A model generated the notes under the pieces. It saw only the letters and a list, made by a program, of their open reading frames with translations. It did not search any database and was not told the DNA's origin. Positions 11,377-23,104 of a stretch of DNA of 40,387 nt are shown piece by piece. Every line of letters begins with the position of its first letter. The first letter of the stretch is position 1. Location of the stretch: contig LSYV01000027.1 of the NCBI GenBank assembly GCA_001584585.1, positions 295,914-336,300 on the forward strand, in the 5' to 3' direction. The DNA comes from Gonium pectorale (taxonomy: Eukaryota; Chlorophyta; Chlorophyceae; Chlamydomonadales; Volvocaceae). The position numbers and the translations under genes were made by a program.

Positions 11377-13794
11377 ATGCAGCAGTGCATCATGCAGCAG
11401 AGGGCTCAGAGCGGCGTCCATGCGTCGACGAGCAGCGCGCGCCGTTTGAGTTTTGCGCCTCGACCGTCCGTGCGTGGAACGCCAAGGACGCCGCACAGCG
11501 CGTCTGCGCAGCAGCGCCGCCGGGCGGTGGCGAATTTTCAGAGCGTTGATTCCACGAATGCGTCTGCAACATTGGAGGTCCCGGAGCAGGAGGGTAAGTG
11601 GAAGCACAAGCATCGTGATTGCGTCTTTCCGCGCCCTTTATGGCGTGCCGAACGCTGAAGGGGTCACGTCGAGCAATAATAGTCGCTCTGGAGTCTTCAA
11701 AAGGATGTTGGTCGCGCTCACCGTCGAGGGGGGAACTCGACGGACGCGGCTGTCGCGAGCCCTAGCTGGCCGCGCATCTTTCATCTTTGCCACCTTCCTC
11801 TCAACCTTCTCCTACTTATCCGATTCTCCCCAGTTACCAAGCCTAAGGTCACTACGCTCAGCTGGGCCGGAGCGGGCATCTTCTTCTTTTGGCAGCTCGG
11901 CGCGCTCAAGTACCTGGCGGAGCGCTACGACTTGACGCGCGTGCCCATGGCCGGCGCGAGCGGTGGTGCGCTGGCCGCGGTGCTGGCAGCATGCGGGGTG
12001 CCAGCGGACCTAGTGCTCCAGCGCGCCTACGACTTGAGCGTCAAGCACGGCATCTGGGAGCGGCCGCTTGGACTGGTGGGCATCTGGGGCACCCTCATCG
12101 AGCAGTGGCTTGACGACCTGCTGCCCATCGATGCGGCGGAGCGATGCAGGTGGGGACGAGAGTGGAAGAGAGTGAGTTCCCATGTCCCTTTCGCTTTGGC
12201 TCTTGGAGAGGCGCTAGGGGAGGTTTGGGCTTGCACGTGTACTGTTGCGCTGGGAGAGGCAGGAGGTTGAAGCGGCATGAGCAGTGCTGCTCGAAGGCAT
12301 GGCCCGTCCGAGAGCGAACGCAGCAGGTTGCCGCCTGCGGTGTGGATAGCGGCGGCCGCGGTGGCTGTGATGTTTGTTGGGAGTGGTGTTCGACGGATGG
12401 CCTAGGAGACTGTTAGAGAGATCCGCTGCAGTGAGCAACCCCTGTCCGCACATGGCCCCGGACGGAACGGGTCCCTTGCCTTCTGCTTGGGGCTGGGTTC
12501 GAGGCACATCATCAACGCCGATCGTAGGTGACCTTGAGAGCCCTGATCGTGTCCAATAGGCTGGTGGCGGCGCAATGCCCTTGCTCGCCACCTCAGTATG
12601 CCCAGTGGTGTGGACTGCTGTCAGCCTCAATTAGCCTCTCGAACTGTCGACACCTCTCCCCACAGGGGCAAGGTCACCGTTGTGGTGACCACGCTGCCCA
12701 ACATGGGTCAGGTGGGCATCAGCGACTTTAAGGACAAGGAGGATCTCATCAACTGCGCAATGGCGTCGAGCCACATACCCATGCTGCTGGATCTCAAGTT
12801 CTCGCGGCTCTGCCGCGGAAAGTACTGTGTCGACGGCTCATTCCCGGACTTCTTCTACAACGGTGGGTGTGGGGTTTGCCGGCTTCTGGTGTGGCGGTGC
12901 GGTTTGGGGTCGCGTCACGAACTTGGCGACGGGAACGGCCCCTGCGGAGACGTATGATCAAGGCTTCATGCCAGCTCTGCGCCGGGCTTCGTATGTTATG
13001 CCTTTAGACTGGACGCGCCGGCACTAGTCTTCTTGACGCACTAACCCTCCATCGCGTGCCTCTCCCAGACAACTCTGAACTGCTCAAGGCGGGCGGCTCG
13101 GCGGTCATCTTTGACTACTTCAACGACACCAAGCTGGTCCGCAAGGGTGCGTGCGGGGCTGCGTGCGTGGATGGGGCCGAGGGCGGTGTGGGTGTTGGTT
13201 GTACGTCGGGTTTGGGATGGGTTGGGTTGGCCGAGCAATGCAGCGTGGCCATATGTCTGTCGTCGGCCGCATCATATGCCCATCTCAATCGGCCTCAAAA
13301 TCGATGCTGCTACCAGTAAACGGCCTGTTGTTGACAAGGGCCTCGCCTTCGCTGCCTTCAGGCCGCATGGACATGCTTTCTCTGAAGAAGTACGAGGAGG
13401 TGAAGCACATCATGCAGCTGGGGTATGAGTACGCGCAGGGGCTGCACCACGAGGGGCACTTCGACCACTTCGAGGTGGGCAGGATTGGGCTCGGCGTGGT
13501 CAACAGGCGGCAGGCTCTATGTATCAACATGTTTACCTTCTGCCCTCGCCCTTGCCACTCTCCCATGGTACTCCTTGCCATCGTTGCTAGGCTTTCCGGC
13601 TTGCGGGTGCTCCGAGATATCCACAGGCCCATGTGCCCCCATTCTGCCCCCTTCAGGTTGGCGAGATGGTCTTTGACCACCTGGAGGAGGCGGCCAAGGC
13701 GGCACCCGCAGCCAACGGCGCGGCCTCGACCGCCCTGGCCGTCATACAGGAGGAGCCCGTGGCGCTGGTCCCCGCGCACCAGCAGCAGCAGTGA
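11377..13794 (+). CDS. Patatin-like phospholipase, probably plastid-targeted
   Basis: Six exons: 11377-11593, 11834-12149, 12666-12862, 13069-13146, 13362-13474 and 13657-13794. All phases agree, giving 352 residues. The patatin fold is shown by the Gly-rich oxyanion loop WAGAGIFFFWQLGAL (residues 83-97), the nucleophile elbow GASGG with Ser115, the ASSHIPMLLD strand and the catalytic Asp234 in DGS. DGS replaces the usual DGG/DGA. Patatins hydrolyse acyl esters of phospho- and galactolipids with a Ser-Asp dyad. The first ~60 residues are rich in Arg, Ser, Ala and Gln and poor in acidic residues, like an algal chloroplast transit peptide (inferred). The C-terminus ends in four Gln after an Ala-rich tail. 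It is divergent from the large gene and convergent with tRNase Z. Confidence 0.85.
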
Positions 13795-14894
13795 GGGCCG
13801 GGATCCTGCCAGCGGCATCGCTAGTTCCCCACGCACCCGCAAGGGGGTCGTGACGGCTTCTGGCGTGCCCTGTATCGGGCGCCCATTCTTTCAGGGTCTG
13901 TTGTGTGATAGAATGGGTGGTGGCCGTCCTGAGGAACCCGATGCCGCAACGTCACGGTGGCGGGGCCCTGGAGGGTCACAGCAAGGGGAGCGCTGGCAAG
14001 TTGATGCACTGCATTGTGTGCCGGGACCGTGGGTGCATGTCGTGAACGGAAAGAGCGCGTGTGCGCTCACGCGCCCATGTGCGCGCGCGCCGGCTTGGGT
14101 GTGCGTGAGGAGCGAGAGTCGAGGCGGGGGTGTTCATGCTGAATGCACTGTGTACGTAGACCTCCCAGTATCAATTTAGGCTAGGCGCTCGCAGGGCAGC
14201 GCATATGACAACCCCACATTTCCCATTCCTAGCACATATTCGTTCGTCGATTGTTCATTTTCTGCACCTTCGGATGCAGCTAACCGAGTAGGACCGCGTG
14301 GACACCTGCAGGGGGCAGCTGCGATTTTTTTCTCGGCGCGTGGGCTGGCTTGGCTTGGCCGCGGTCCCGTGCCGGGTGCTGTATTGGACGCTCGGCTGGG
14401 GTGCGTGGCCCGAGTGCGCGGCTGCCCTGAAAGCATGCTAGTCGTGCGGTTCTGCAGTTGCTTTGCAAATGGTTAAGAATTGCGAGAGACTCACGGGTCG
14501 TTATCGTGGCGCCTCTTCGGTCGCCGCCGCTGCCGCCGGACGGCTAGGCTCCTCGCTCGTGGCGGTGGCATGGATTTCGAACCGGCTGTGCCCTCCTCTG
14601 TTATTGTTGGCATTGTCAGTTGGCATGGGATCGTGTGCTGCTTGGCGATGAGTTGCGAAGCGCGTTCTTAGGTGGGAACACGAGGCCTTCACTTGCGGAG
14701 TTACAGGCGGGGGTGCGGCTGTGCTCGCGCGAGTCGTCCCTTGGTGCGTTCTACCCCCTTCCTGCCTAGTTTTCATCGGGGCCGTTTTGCGTGGGCAGTT
14801 TTCATATGGGGTGCCACGTCGCGGCTTGTCTGCCGCCCATGCCCAGCCCTGCCGAATGCCGTGCAGACATGAGCAGCGCGGCCCGTTGGCCCCG
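13795..14894. other. Convergent 3' region between patatin and tRNase Z genes
   Basis: No gene is recognised here. It should hold both 3' UTRs. A minus-strand TGTAA sits at 14701-14705 for tRNase Z. I found no plus-strand TGTAA for the patatin gene. G/T-rich and alternating GTGTGCGC sequence occupies 14045-14110. Confidence 0.55.
14701..14705 (-). terminator. TGTAA polyadenylation signal (tRNase Z)
   Basis: TGTAA is the usual volvocine poly(A) signal. This one lies about 190 nt after the stop codon at 14895 on the coding strand. Confidence 0.5.
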
Positions 14895-17800
14895 TCACTC
14901 GATGCCGTTCAGAAGCGGCACGCACTTGGCCTTGAGCGCAGGCGGTAGCATGGTGTTGAGGGCCTCCACGATGTCGGTCCGTTTGTAGCGCGGGCTGAAG
15001 TGGATGAGCACGATGGCCTCATTCTGCGAGAGGACAGGAGCACAGCGCGGCGGACGTGGTGCGGCTGGCAGGCGCGGGCGAAGGGCGGGTGGTTGCCCGG
15101 TGAGTGACGGCAGCCCTGCTCTGCGACAGAGGCAGAGGCAAACATCACGCGGAGACATCACCGTCACGGCGCGTCACGGTGCCGCCGGACGTGCAGGAGG
15201 GGAGTGGGGTGGGAACAAGTAGCGAGGACGCTACATGGACACGGCGACGCAACCGGGCGCGGAAGTAAGTGGGTGTGAATGCGCGCGCCGTATCCACTGT
15301 CGAAGGTGTTGGGTGTAGGGTGACTGGAAACGAACGAAGTTATTGCGTTACTGCATCGTAGTCATGGCTCGATTCATGCTGCACCCATGTTGTTGGATCC
15401 CACTGTAACTCAACATTCGCTTATTCAGTCTCCACCTCTGAAGTTCGTCTCCGGTCTATGCACAACTTTGAGGCGGCAGGCCGGTTTCCCATGCGTCAGG
15501 GGTACGGTAACGACGTCTGTCTGTCTGGCGTCCGACATAGACAACCCTCGCCGGTACACCGCACACCAACGCACTTACCCCCCGCAGGGCTGCGCCCAAA
15601 CCCCCGACGGGACGGTGCGCATGGGTACGGAAGTGCTTTCGCACTGCCGCTTTTCAGCCCGCCAGGCTCGGCAGCCGCCCTTGGGACACGCGCGCTCAAC
15701 CCTCGCCCTTCCCCTACACCCCGTGCCTACACCCGTTTCCCTTCTTCTCCTCCCACCCCACACATGCACATAGGCTGATGCATGCCGCACCTGGAACATG
15801 TGCGCGTGCGCCACGAAGTCCGCAATGTGCATGTGGCCCTTCTCGCGGGCCTCGTCCACCGTCACGTCGTCGCATAGAAAGCTGCGAGGGCGGGCGCGAG
15901 CGTCACCGAGGCGGAGGCCGGAGTTGGGGCAGCGGATGCGCCCGCGGATCGCAACCGGGAAGAGGTATTCATACACAGCGGCTTATGACAGGGGCAGAAC
16001 GAGGGGCAGCGCTCGGGGCAGTGGGGCGCTCGGGGCGATGGCCAGCAGGCCGCGGAGGGAACGCTCTTACAGCCGTATGGGTATCTTCAGACGTGAGCGC
16101 TCCGTCCTCCTCCCATCCAAAAGCCCTCTCCTTCACAAGCTCGCTCTCACTACGGCTCGGCGCCCCGCCTTCCGACGCGATTCCCGTTGTTTTCATCGCC
16201 CTCCCTCCGTTTCACCCCTCCCACTCCTTCGCGCTGGCGGCCTGCGCCACCATCCTCTCCAATTTACCACCCACCACCATGAAAATGCGCCCTCGGATTC
16301 TCCACTAAGAATGCTCTCCAATCAACCCACGGCCACCCAATCAGCCCCACTCACGTCATCTCCATGATGAGCACCTTGGCCCGCAGCGCGTCCGCCAGCA
16401 CGGGCCCCACTTCCGAGGGCTCCTGCTCCAGGAAGGCGGCCGTGGTGTCGCCCGTGAAGGCGATCTCGGGCACCTGGCAACATCGGAAAGGAGGGGACGT
16501 GCAGCGGAGCGGAGGGCGGTTGACCGAGGACCAGTAGCACCGCTGGCGCACACCAGCGACGGCAGCGAGGTACCTAAGGGCCAGCCAACTGGATCGGGGC
16601 CGCTCGGAGGGGCGGAGGTCCAGGACGATCCAAGGTTACAATTCCGTGCCAACGCACACACAGCGTTCCCTGCCGCCGTACCTCGACCGTGTCCGTGACC
16701 TCCTCGCCCGCTAACCGCAGCTGCCGAATCTCCTCCTGGCTCTTGCCCACGAGGTCCGCCCGGAGCTTGCGACGCTGACTGTAGAGGACGTAGCCCTGGT
16801 GCAGGCGTGGGCGTGGGCACAAAGGGTTGGGCACGAGAACGCGTGCCAGGGGGTGGGCAACTGGCCATGCCGGGAGTGCTGAGCGAGCGGCCGGGCGTTG
16901 GCCGACGGGGCCTGGGCTGCAGGTGGTCGCCGCTGGGTGAGCTGCTGAGGCCGTGCAGTAGTGCGGTGCCTGTACCGCATGCGGCAGGAACTCACATGCG
17001 CAGCTTCGGCCAGTGTATAAGCAGATAAGCAAGCAAAAGTAATGTCCGGCCTTTAGCACGCGCCTAAGCTCCGCGCCCCAGCCCCACGCGGCCACGCATT
17101 CCACCTGCGATGGTATACTGTGCGTCGTGGGGAAGCTGCGGCAGACGTAGCCGCTGGGCAGTTGGTACTCTTGCCCCACCTGCACATCGAAGTTCGGAAA
17201 GCCCAAAGAGCACACGGGACAACCCTGCATTTAGTAGACCCCACGAGCCAGGAGCCGCCATTCCGGGCAGTCCCAAGGGCACAACCATTATGCGATGCAC
17301 CGAACTCATATGGCTCCACGGACGCCCCTGTGACCCCGCGTGGACATGCTTCCATGCACGGAACCGGGTTGAGTACATGCGTCTTCGTCATGGCAATTGG
17401 TCGCGACACCCCACCACGCCCCATCCCGCCCAAGCAGCACGGCCCCGCTTCGCGCTCGGGCGCCTCCCTTCCCAAATCACAAAAACCACCTGAAACCCCC
17501 GTCTCTCCCAAGCGCCTCGAGCCCCACCCCGCGAGCGCTGGGCAGATGGTCGGCTTCACTCCTCCGGCACACCGAAACCACAACACCACATCTCCTCACG
17601 CCGTGCAAATGCTACCCTCACACACCTCGATCTCCAGCACCTCGTAGTCTATGGGTGGGCTGCCCTGAAGCTCCTGAGCCGCATCCACAAATTTGCGGAC
17701 GCCCGCCGAGAAGCCCTGGGCGACAGTGCGGGGCGGAGGTGCGACACCACAGGGACCGCGGCCATCAGGCATGGCGGCCAGTGGCCTAGGGCCCGAATGA

Positions 17801-19519
17801 GGTGAGGGGCCAGAATGAGGACAGGGGCCAGAATGCGGCCAGGGCGCTTGGTGGAGGGCCTGGGCATGCAGGCAGCGCGTGGGGTGGGCGCACCAACGCC
17901 CTACCTTGGGTACAAGCACCTTGCTCGGCGGCAGAGTCAGCATTTGCCGCGTGCATATATGGAACGGCAGGCCTGCGGAGCGGAAGGGACGTCCAGCGCC
18001 GGAAGTGCTGTATGGCAACGGCCAAGCGTAGCTTGTTATTTTTTTTGGCCAGCCCGTTTTGCAAAGAGCGGTGAGGCACGGGAAGGACGGCTGCGCGGCT
18101 CAGCACGGCCCCTCGTTGGCGGCTCAACGGCGCAGGCTGCAGGTTGCTCCTGAGGCAGAGGCCCAACACGTCGGACATACCGGTATGCTACGTCGGGTCC
18201 AGCTCGCATGCCCATGCAGTGCCCCGCAACTGCCGCACGCCGCGCCACGCCCTCCCTCCGGTTCCAATCGGCGCGCCTCACACGCTAGATGTTAGCCACT
18301 TCCTTCCGCCCACAGCCCAATGAGCGCGCACGGCACGCAGCCCCTCCCGCGGTCATCCTCTGACCGCGAGCCTTCGCCACTAACCCGCCTCCACACGGGC
18401 CTCACCATGCCCTGGCGGTGCTGTTTTCTCCCCTCAGCCCCCACCCCTCTTCCCTTGCCGTTCGCACCCACCCCCGACGTGGTCCAGGTGTGTGTGGCTC
18501 AGCAGCACCGTCTGCTGGAAGCAGGCGCGCTGCGGACAGCGGCCGATGTCAAAGGACACCTTTGCGCGCGGCACGATGATGCTCGTCTCCTGCGGGGTTG
18601 TTGACGGTCGGCGGTCGGCAGTTGGTCATTGGCGGAGAGGTAGACAGAGGGAGAGGGAGAGGTAGGTAGGCAGCAGCTGGATGGTTGGCGGCTGGTCGCA
18701 CTTATCGCAAGTTGACAGCCAACTTGCGCAGGGACGCCAGGCGCATCGGGGAGCAGGGGCATGCATGCATGCATGCACCCGGGTGGCCCAGGCTCCAGGG
18801 CCGCAGCGGGCCCAGGGCCACGGCGAGCACGCTTAGAGACGTCCCTGGCGGAGGCCCCGGATGCGCGTGCCTCCAGTAACAGCAGCGCGTACCTGGGGCT
18901 TTCGCCCCAGGCCCACGTTACACTAGCCGCCGCCCCTTTTCCGTATTGTTCTGGCAATGGGACCACCGAGGATATGCCGCCATGATAGGAGGGACTCGCA
19001 ATTTGTACGGGGGAGGGGGCAATGAGCCTGCATAGCTTGTGACCCCTCTCCACCAAGCAAGCGAGCTCTTGGCGCACTAGAGGAGCGGCGCCATGGAGCG
19101 ACAGCCCTTGCGGCGGTCCCTCTTTGCGCGTGGGCCCTGCCGAGGTGACTAGGGCCAATCGATTCCCTACCTGCCCCGATATGCTGACCCCCTCCAGCTC
19201 CAGTCCACAAACAGTTATTTTAGTCTGCCGGCTGTCGGCGGTAGCGGCCGGCGGGTTGAGCACCGGCACTCCTGATGGCGTGGGAGCCCCGCCCGTGCTG
19301 GTGCTCGCAGCGGCATTTCCGCTGCCAACTGATACTGCGATAAGTTCGGGAGTGAGGGCAGGAATCGGACAGGCATCAGGATGCATCCACCGCCGTTGCA
19401 GGGTGGGGTATGGGTAGGGTCAAGGGGCACGCAGAGGCACCGTTGGGTTATAGCTACTCACTGGGCGCCTGCCCGGCTTGGACGTGTTCCTTAAAGGCAC
19501 GAGTGAGTGACTGCAACAT
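14895..19519 (-). CDS. TRZ1: tRNase Z (ribonuclease Z, short form)
   Basis: Ten exons from the 5' end: 19519-19462, 19334-19171, 18589-18472, 17972-17905, 17715-17626, 17179-17105, 16795-16682, 16473-16355, 15881-15791 and 15023-14895. Every phase matches and the product is 341 residues. It is a metallo-beta-lactamase-fold endonuclease that cuts the 3' trailer from pre-tRNA. Visible motifs are FDIGRCPQRA; the zinc motif HTHLDH (106-111); H186 in FPTTHSIPSQGYVLYS; AFTGDT with D238; KGHMHIADF (284 on); and LIHFSPRY with H307. Order and length fit the short, ELAC1/plant TRZ1-type enzyme. I chose the ATG at 19519 because MLQSLTRAFKEHVQAGQAP splices in phase through a GTGAGT donor. A start at 19386 without that exon is the alternative. 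The N-terminus is Ala/Ser/Thr-rich and might target an organelle. Confidence 0.92.
18762..18777. repeat. (GCAT)4 microsatellite
   Basis: About four perfect GCAT units lie in the intron between exons 2 and 3 of the tRNase Z gene. The tract is self-complementary and could be polymorphic in length. Confidence 0.7.
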
Positions 19520-19674
19520 GGCGGGCCTCGCGGTGTTCACGGAACGCGGTGTCGCTTGCGCTGCCCTGTATTGCCCTATATTGCAGTCAGGTGCAGCTCT
19601 CAAACACTTGTATTTCAAAAGGCTCGTCAAAAGGCTGCGTCACAGTACAGTAGCCCAGAGGCCCTGGTAGCTAG
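19520..19674. promoter_or_regulatory. Short bidirectional promoter region (tRNase Z / NAA40)
   Basis: Only about 155 bp separate the chosen tRNase Z start codon from the first assignable NAA40 exon. If both starts are right, the two genes share a compact divergent promoter. The missing NAA40 first exon might instead overlap this segment or the 5' exon of tRNase Z. Confidence 0.35.
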
Positions 19675-22600
19675 GTGCAGGCCGTGGTCGCGGAGCCGAA
19701 GGTGAGTACCTTGGCTGTTTGTTTCCTTCCCTTCCCAAGCGCACACCATAGGACAGTACTATTGTGTATACATTCGAAGAGTACTATCTTGAACGTGGGA
19801 TTGGCGGCAGTTCGCGCCGAGGAACAGCTGGTCGTTGAGTGCCCGCTTGATACCCATATACGCTCTGCGTGGCAATTCGATGGCAGCGCCCTTATCATGG
19901 TGGGTTTGGGAGGACTCGCGCACGGTGCAGCCGAATTGTGGCGACGAGGGCGCTGCGCTTGTGTTGACACAGGTCTCGCGAAAGGAGTTACTGATTCGAG
20001 CGGTCCTCCGCAAAGCCAGAGAGGTGCGCGATATGTCCGGGGGCGGTCCAAAGCCGGGCGTGATGCGGGTGTCCGGCACTTGGTAACGCGGGCTCTGCTT
20101 TTGGCTGCAACTGCGCAGATTCAGGACCCCTTGACGGAGCTGGTCCCTGCCGTGCGGCAGTGCAACACAAACGGCCAGCTGGTTCAGGTCCGCTCCTACC
20201 ATGCCCGGGACATGCCCAAGGAGCTGCTCGCATGGTGCTTGGACACCTGCAGGTAAGGGATCAAGAGAAGTTACCGAAATTGGAAATTGACGCGTTTTGG
20301 CTCGTTGGGGCCCACGCGGACAGCTGCACAGAGCACGGGTGGGCCAGAGACAGCCGTCCCTGTCTCGCTGGCCCTTTTTTCTACCCAGGGAGAATATGGC
20401 GGCTCTGTACGACCGGGTTTGGTCTTGGAGCGACGCCAAGAAGCGCAAGCAGCTTACGTCGGTGGGTGCCGCCATTGCACCCATGCTGGCGTCCGCCCTG
20501 TTGGTTGACAAACTTTTTCTGGCCAACGTTATGTTCCGCACACGTCCGACCTTTCGGCCAGGCACAGGCACATTGAAGATGCGTGTTGAAAAGGAGCGTG
20601 TATGCGTGAAGATGCGTGTTGAACAGGAGCGTGTATGCGTGAAGATGCGTGTTGAAAAGGAGCGTGTATGCGTGAAGATGCGTGTATGCGCAGAATGGAC
20701 AGGCGCAGCGTAGCCATACGGGGAGTCTTCACGGCGGCAATAGAAAAGTTTTCACCACCTTCCCCTCAGATGCTAACTTCGTCCCACCGATGCGGTTTAT
20801 CCCTGCCCTCGCTGCACCAGGCCGCCTCCCGCTTCCTAATCGCCCACGATGCGTCGTCCAGCCGGGCGCCCCTGGGCTACATCAACTACAGGTATGCCGG
20901 GTAGCAGCTTTCGGTCAGGGCGCTTCCAGGGCTGGTGGACTCAAATGGGATGCAGTCGGCTTGGTAGCTACCGTTGCGGGCCCGCTGAGCTGTGCCACCT
21001 TGCAACGTTGCTCCTCACGGCCCGGCCACGGTGTGTCCGTATCCTTTAACGCCCCTGAAACACGTTTCCCACGATTCGGTTCGTGCCAGGTTTGAGAAGG
21101 ACGAGGGAGAGGCGGTGTTGTACTGCTACGAGCTGCAGGTGGCCCGGACCGCGCAGGGCCGCGGACTCGGCCACACTCTGATGGAGTTGGCGGAGCAAAT
21201 CGTGAGTGTCCTAGCATCTAGTGTCCGGGGCTTTCCCAGGAGTCCATGCACTCCTCCAGGACCCTCATGGGCAGATAACCGGCCCGGGAGCAGAGAGCTG
21301 GGGCATAGCCCGCATGATGCGACTGGCGCGCGTCTGCCTATCGTATGCTTCACTGGGAGACGTGGTCCCCACGTGGCCAGGGTAGGACCGCCAGCACATC
21401 AGTGAAACCGCTGTCCCAGGCTCGAGGCGCCCTGATAATTCCAGCGAACATGACGTTGCGAATCCCCCCTCGGATCCTGTTGTCCAGGCCTGGGCGGCCG
21501 GCATGGGCAAGGTGGTCCTGACGGTGTTTAGCGAGAACGCCCCCGCCATCGGCTTCTATGTCAAGCGGGGATACACGCTGGACGAGACGTCGCCGGACTA
21601 CAGCGAGGAGGCAGCGGACGCGTTCGTGAGCCAGCGGCGTGTGCGGGGCGGAGGCAGTGGCGGCAGCTGCCCAGGGGGCAGCGGCACCGGCGGTGGGGCC
21701 GGCGGAAGCGGCAGCGCCGTGGTGGTGCGTCCTGTCGTGGCTGACGGCGGCAGCGCCGCGGCCGCTGCGCGACACCGCAGCAGCGCAGGCAGTGCAGCGA
21801 GCGGCAATGACGGGGCCGGCATCGGCGGGGACGTGGGGTACCACATTCTCAGCAAGCGCGCGCCGGCGCCGGCACAGGCGCCAGCTCAGCAGGCGTCGGC
21901 GGAGGCAGCGCAGCCGGTAGAGCAAGCGCCTGAGCTCGCACCGGTAGTGCGGCCTGCGCCGCAGCCGCGGGGTCCTGCCTCGCCTCCCAGGCCGCTGCTG
22001 CGGTCCGTGTCGCAGCAGCTGCCGGCGCCGGCGGCTCCGCACATGCGGCCGCAGCAGCACGCCCATTCTCAATCGCAGGGCCAGCAGGCCCGCCCGGCCG
22101 TAGGGGCTGCAGGCTCTTCCGCTCCTCGCGCTGCCGCTATGCTGGAGCCGGCACTGCATCAGGCGACGGCGCCGGGGACTGCACATAGCTCGCCAGCCAC
22201 CTCGCAGCAGTCGCCGGCTTCGTCAGAGGCGGCTGCGGCCAGGCCGCGGGCCGCCTCCCAGCCGTCGGTGCACCACCTGTCGCCCGACCTGCCGCCGGCG
22301 CAGGCCCTGTCGCAGCCACCCCCCGAGCCGGGCCAGCCGGTGCTGACTGCGCCGTCGCCTGACGCCGTTTGCTCGGGCCTGCCGCGAGCCATTGCTCCGG
22401 CACCGCGCCACGCGCCGCACGGCACTGTCCCAGCATCGGAGACGGCCCTGGCCGCTACGCGCGCCGCTGCTGGCGGGAGGGCGCGCCGCTCGCCGGAGCT
22501 GCCGGATCAGGCGAGGCAACGGTCGCGGGGGGCGCCAGTTGCGCCCAGCGAGTCGGCCGCTGCGGTCCGTCTGTTGCGGGAGGGACAGGGAGAGCGGGAG

Positions 22601-23104
22601 GGCGCGACGGGGCCCGCCGCAGGGCACGGTGCAGCGGCGGGCCCCGCCGGGCAGGCGGATGCGGAGCAGGGCACGCTGCTGGCACCCTCGCCTCTGCATC
22701 AGGCGCCGCCGCAGTGCGGGGCAGGAACGGCGGGAGCGCGGCCGCGGCCGCCCCAGCTGCGCCCCGGCGGCCCAGCTCAGCCGCAGGTTGGGCAGCCGCA
22801 CCTGCCTGTGCCCATGGAGCCGGCGCAGGATGCTTCGCAGGCGGGGCGGCAGGGTGCTTTGCCCGCGGTACCCCCTCCGGCGGCTCAGCCGTCGAGAGTG
22901 GCGGTGGCAGCACCGCTACCCCCCTTGCAGTCGCCAGACCGCTCGGCGCCGCCCTTCGGCGAGCAGGGCTGCAAGCGGCTGCAGCCCGAGACGGGGGAGC
23001 AGCTGATCGAGCCGCACCTCTCGCAGACTGGTGAGGGCGGGCTCTCTGCATCGAAGCGGCGCAGGTCTGCCAACCGCGGGGAGTCGTCCCCAAGCCCCGT
23101 GTAG
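19675..23104 (+). CDS. NAA40: N-alpha-acetyltransferase 40 (NatD) with long C-terminal extension; 5' end unresolved
   Basis: Assigned exons: 19675-19701 (VQAVVAEPK), 20119-20252, 20389-20461, 20821-20891, 21090-21201 and 21488-23104. All junction phases agree. NatD acetylates the N-terminal Ser of histones H2A and H4. Family signatures are MAALYDRVWSW, AASRFLIAHD, EAVLYCYELQV, the acetyl-CoA loop QGRGLG, GKVVLTVFSENAPAIGFYVKRGY, LDETSPDY, and later GDVGYHILSKR. About 65 Gly/Ser/Ala-rich residues are inserted between DETSPDY and GYHILSKR, where animal proteins have only a few. After GYHILSKR come ~400 Pro/Ala/Gln-rich residues ending in a basic SKRRRSANR cluster, which could be a nuclear localisation signal. 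No ATG is in frame before the first listed exon, and an upstream stop in that frame implies a further 5' exon. Exon 4 could start at 20770, but 20821 fits the family better. Confidence 0.88.
20575..20690 (+). repeat. 33-bp minisatellite in NAA40 intron
   Basis: Three full copies (20575-20607, 20608-20640, 20641-20673) and a 17-nt partial copy of a unit starting GAAGATGCGTGTTGAAAAGG. Copies differ by one A/C change. It lies in the intron between 20462 and 20820. The unit is a multiple of three and open in one frame (KMRVEKERVCV), but the placement is intronic. Confidence 0.9.

Noticed and set aside
18762..18777. GCAT repeat as a possible regulatory operator
   Set aside because: It is a simple microsatellite inside an intron; nothing supports a binding role.
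21350..22186. Minus-strand Arg/Leu-rich open frame
   Set aside because: Antisense mirror of the NAA40 extension, caused by codon bias.
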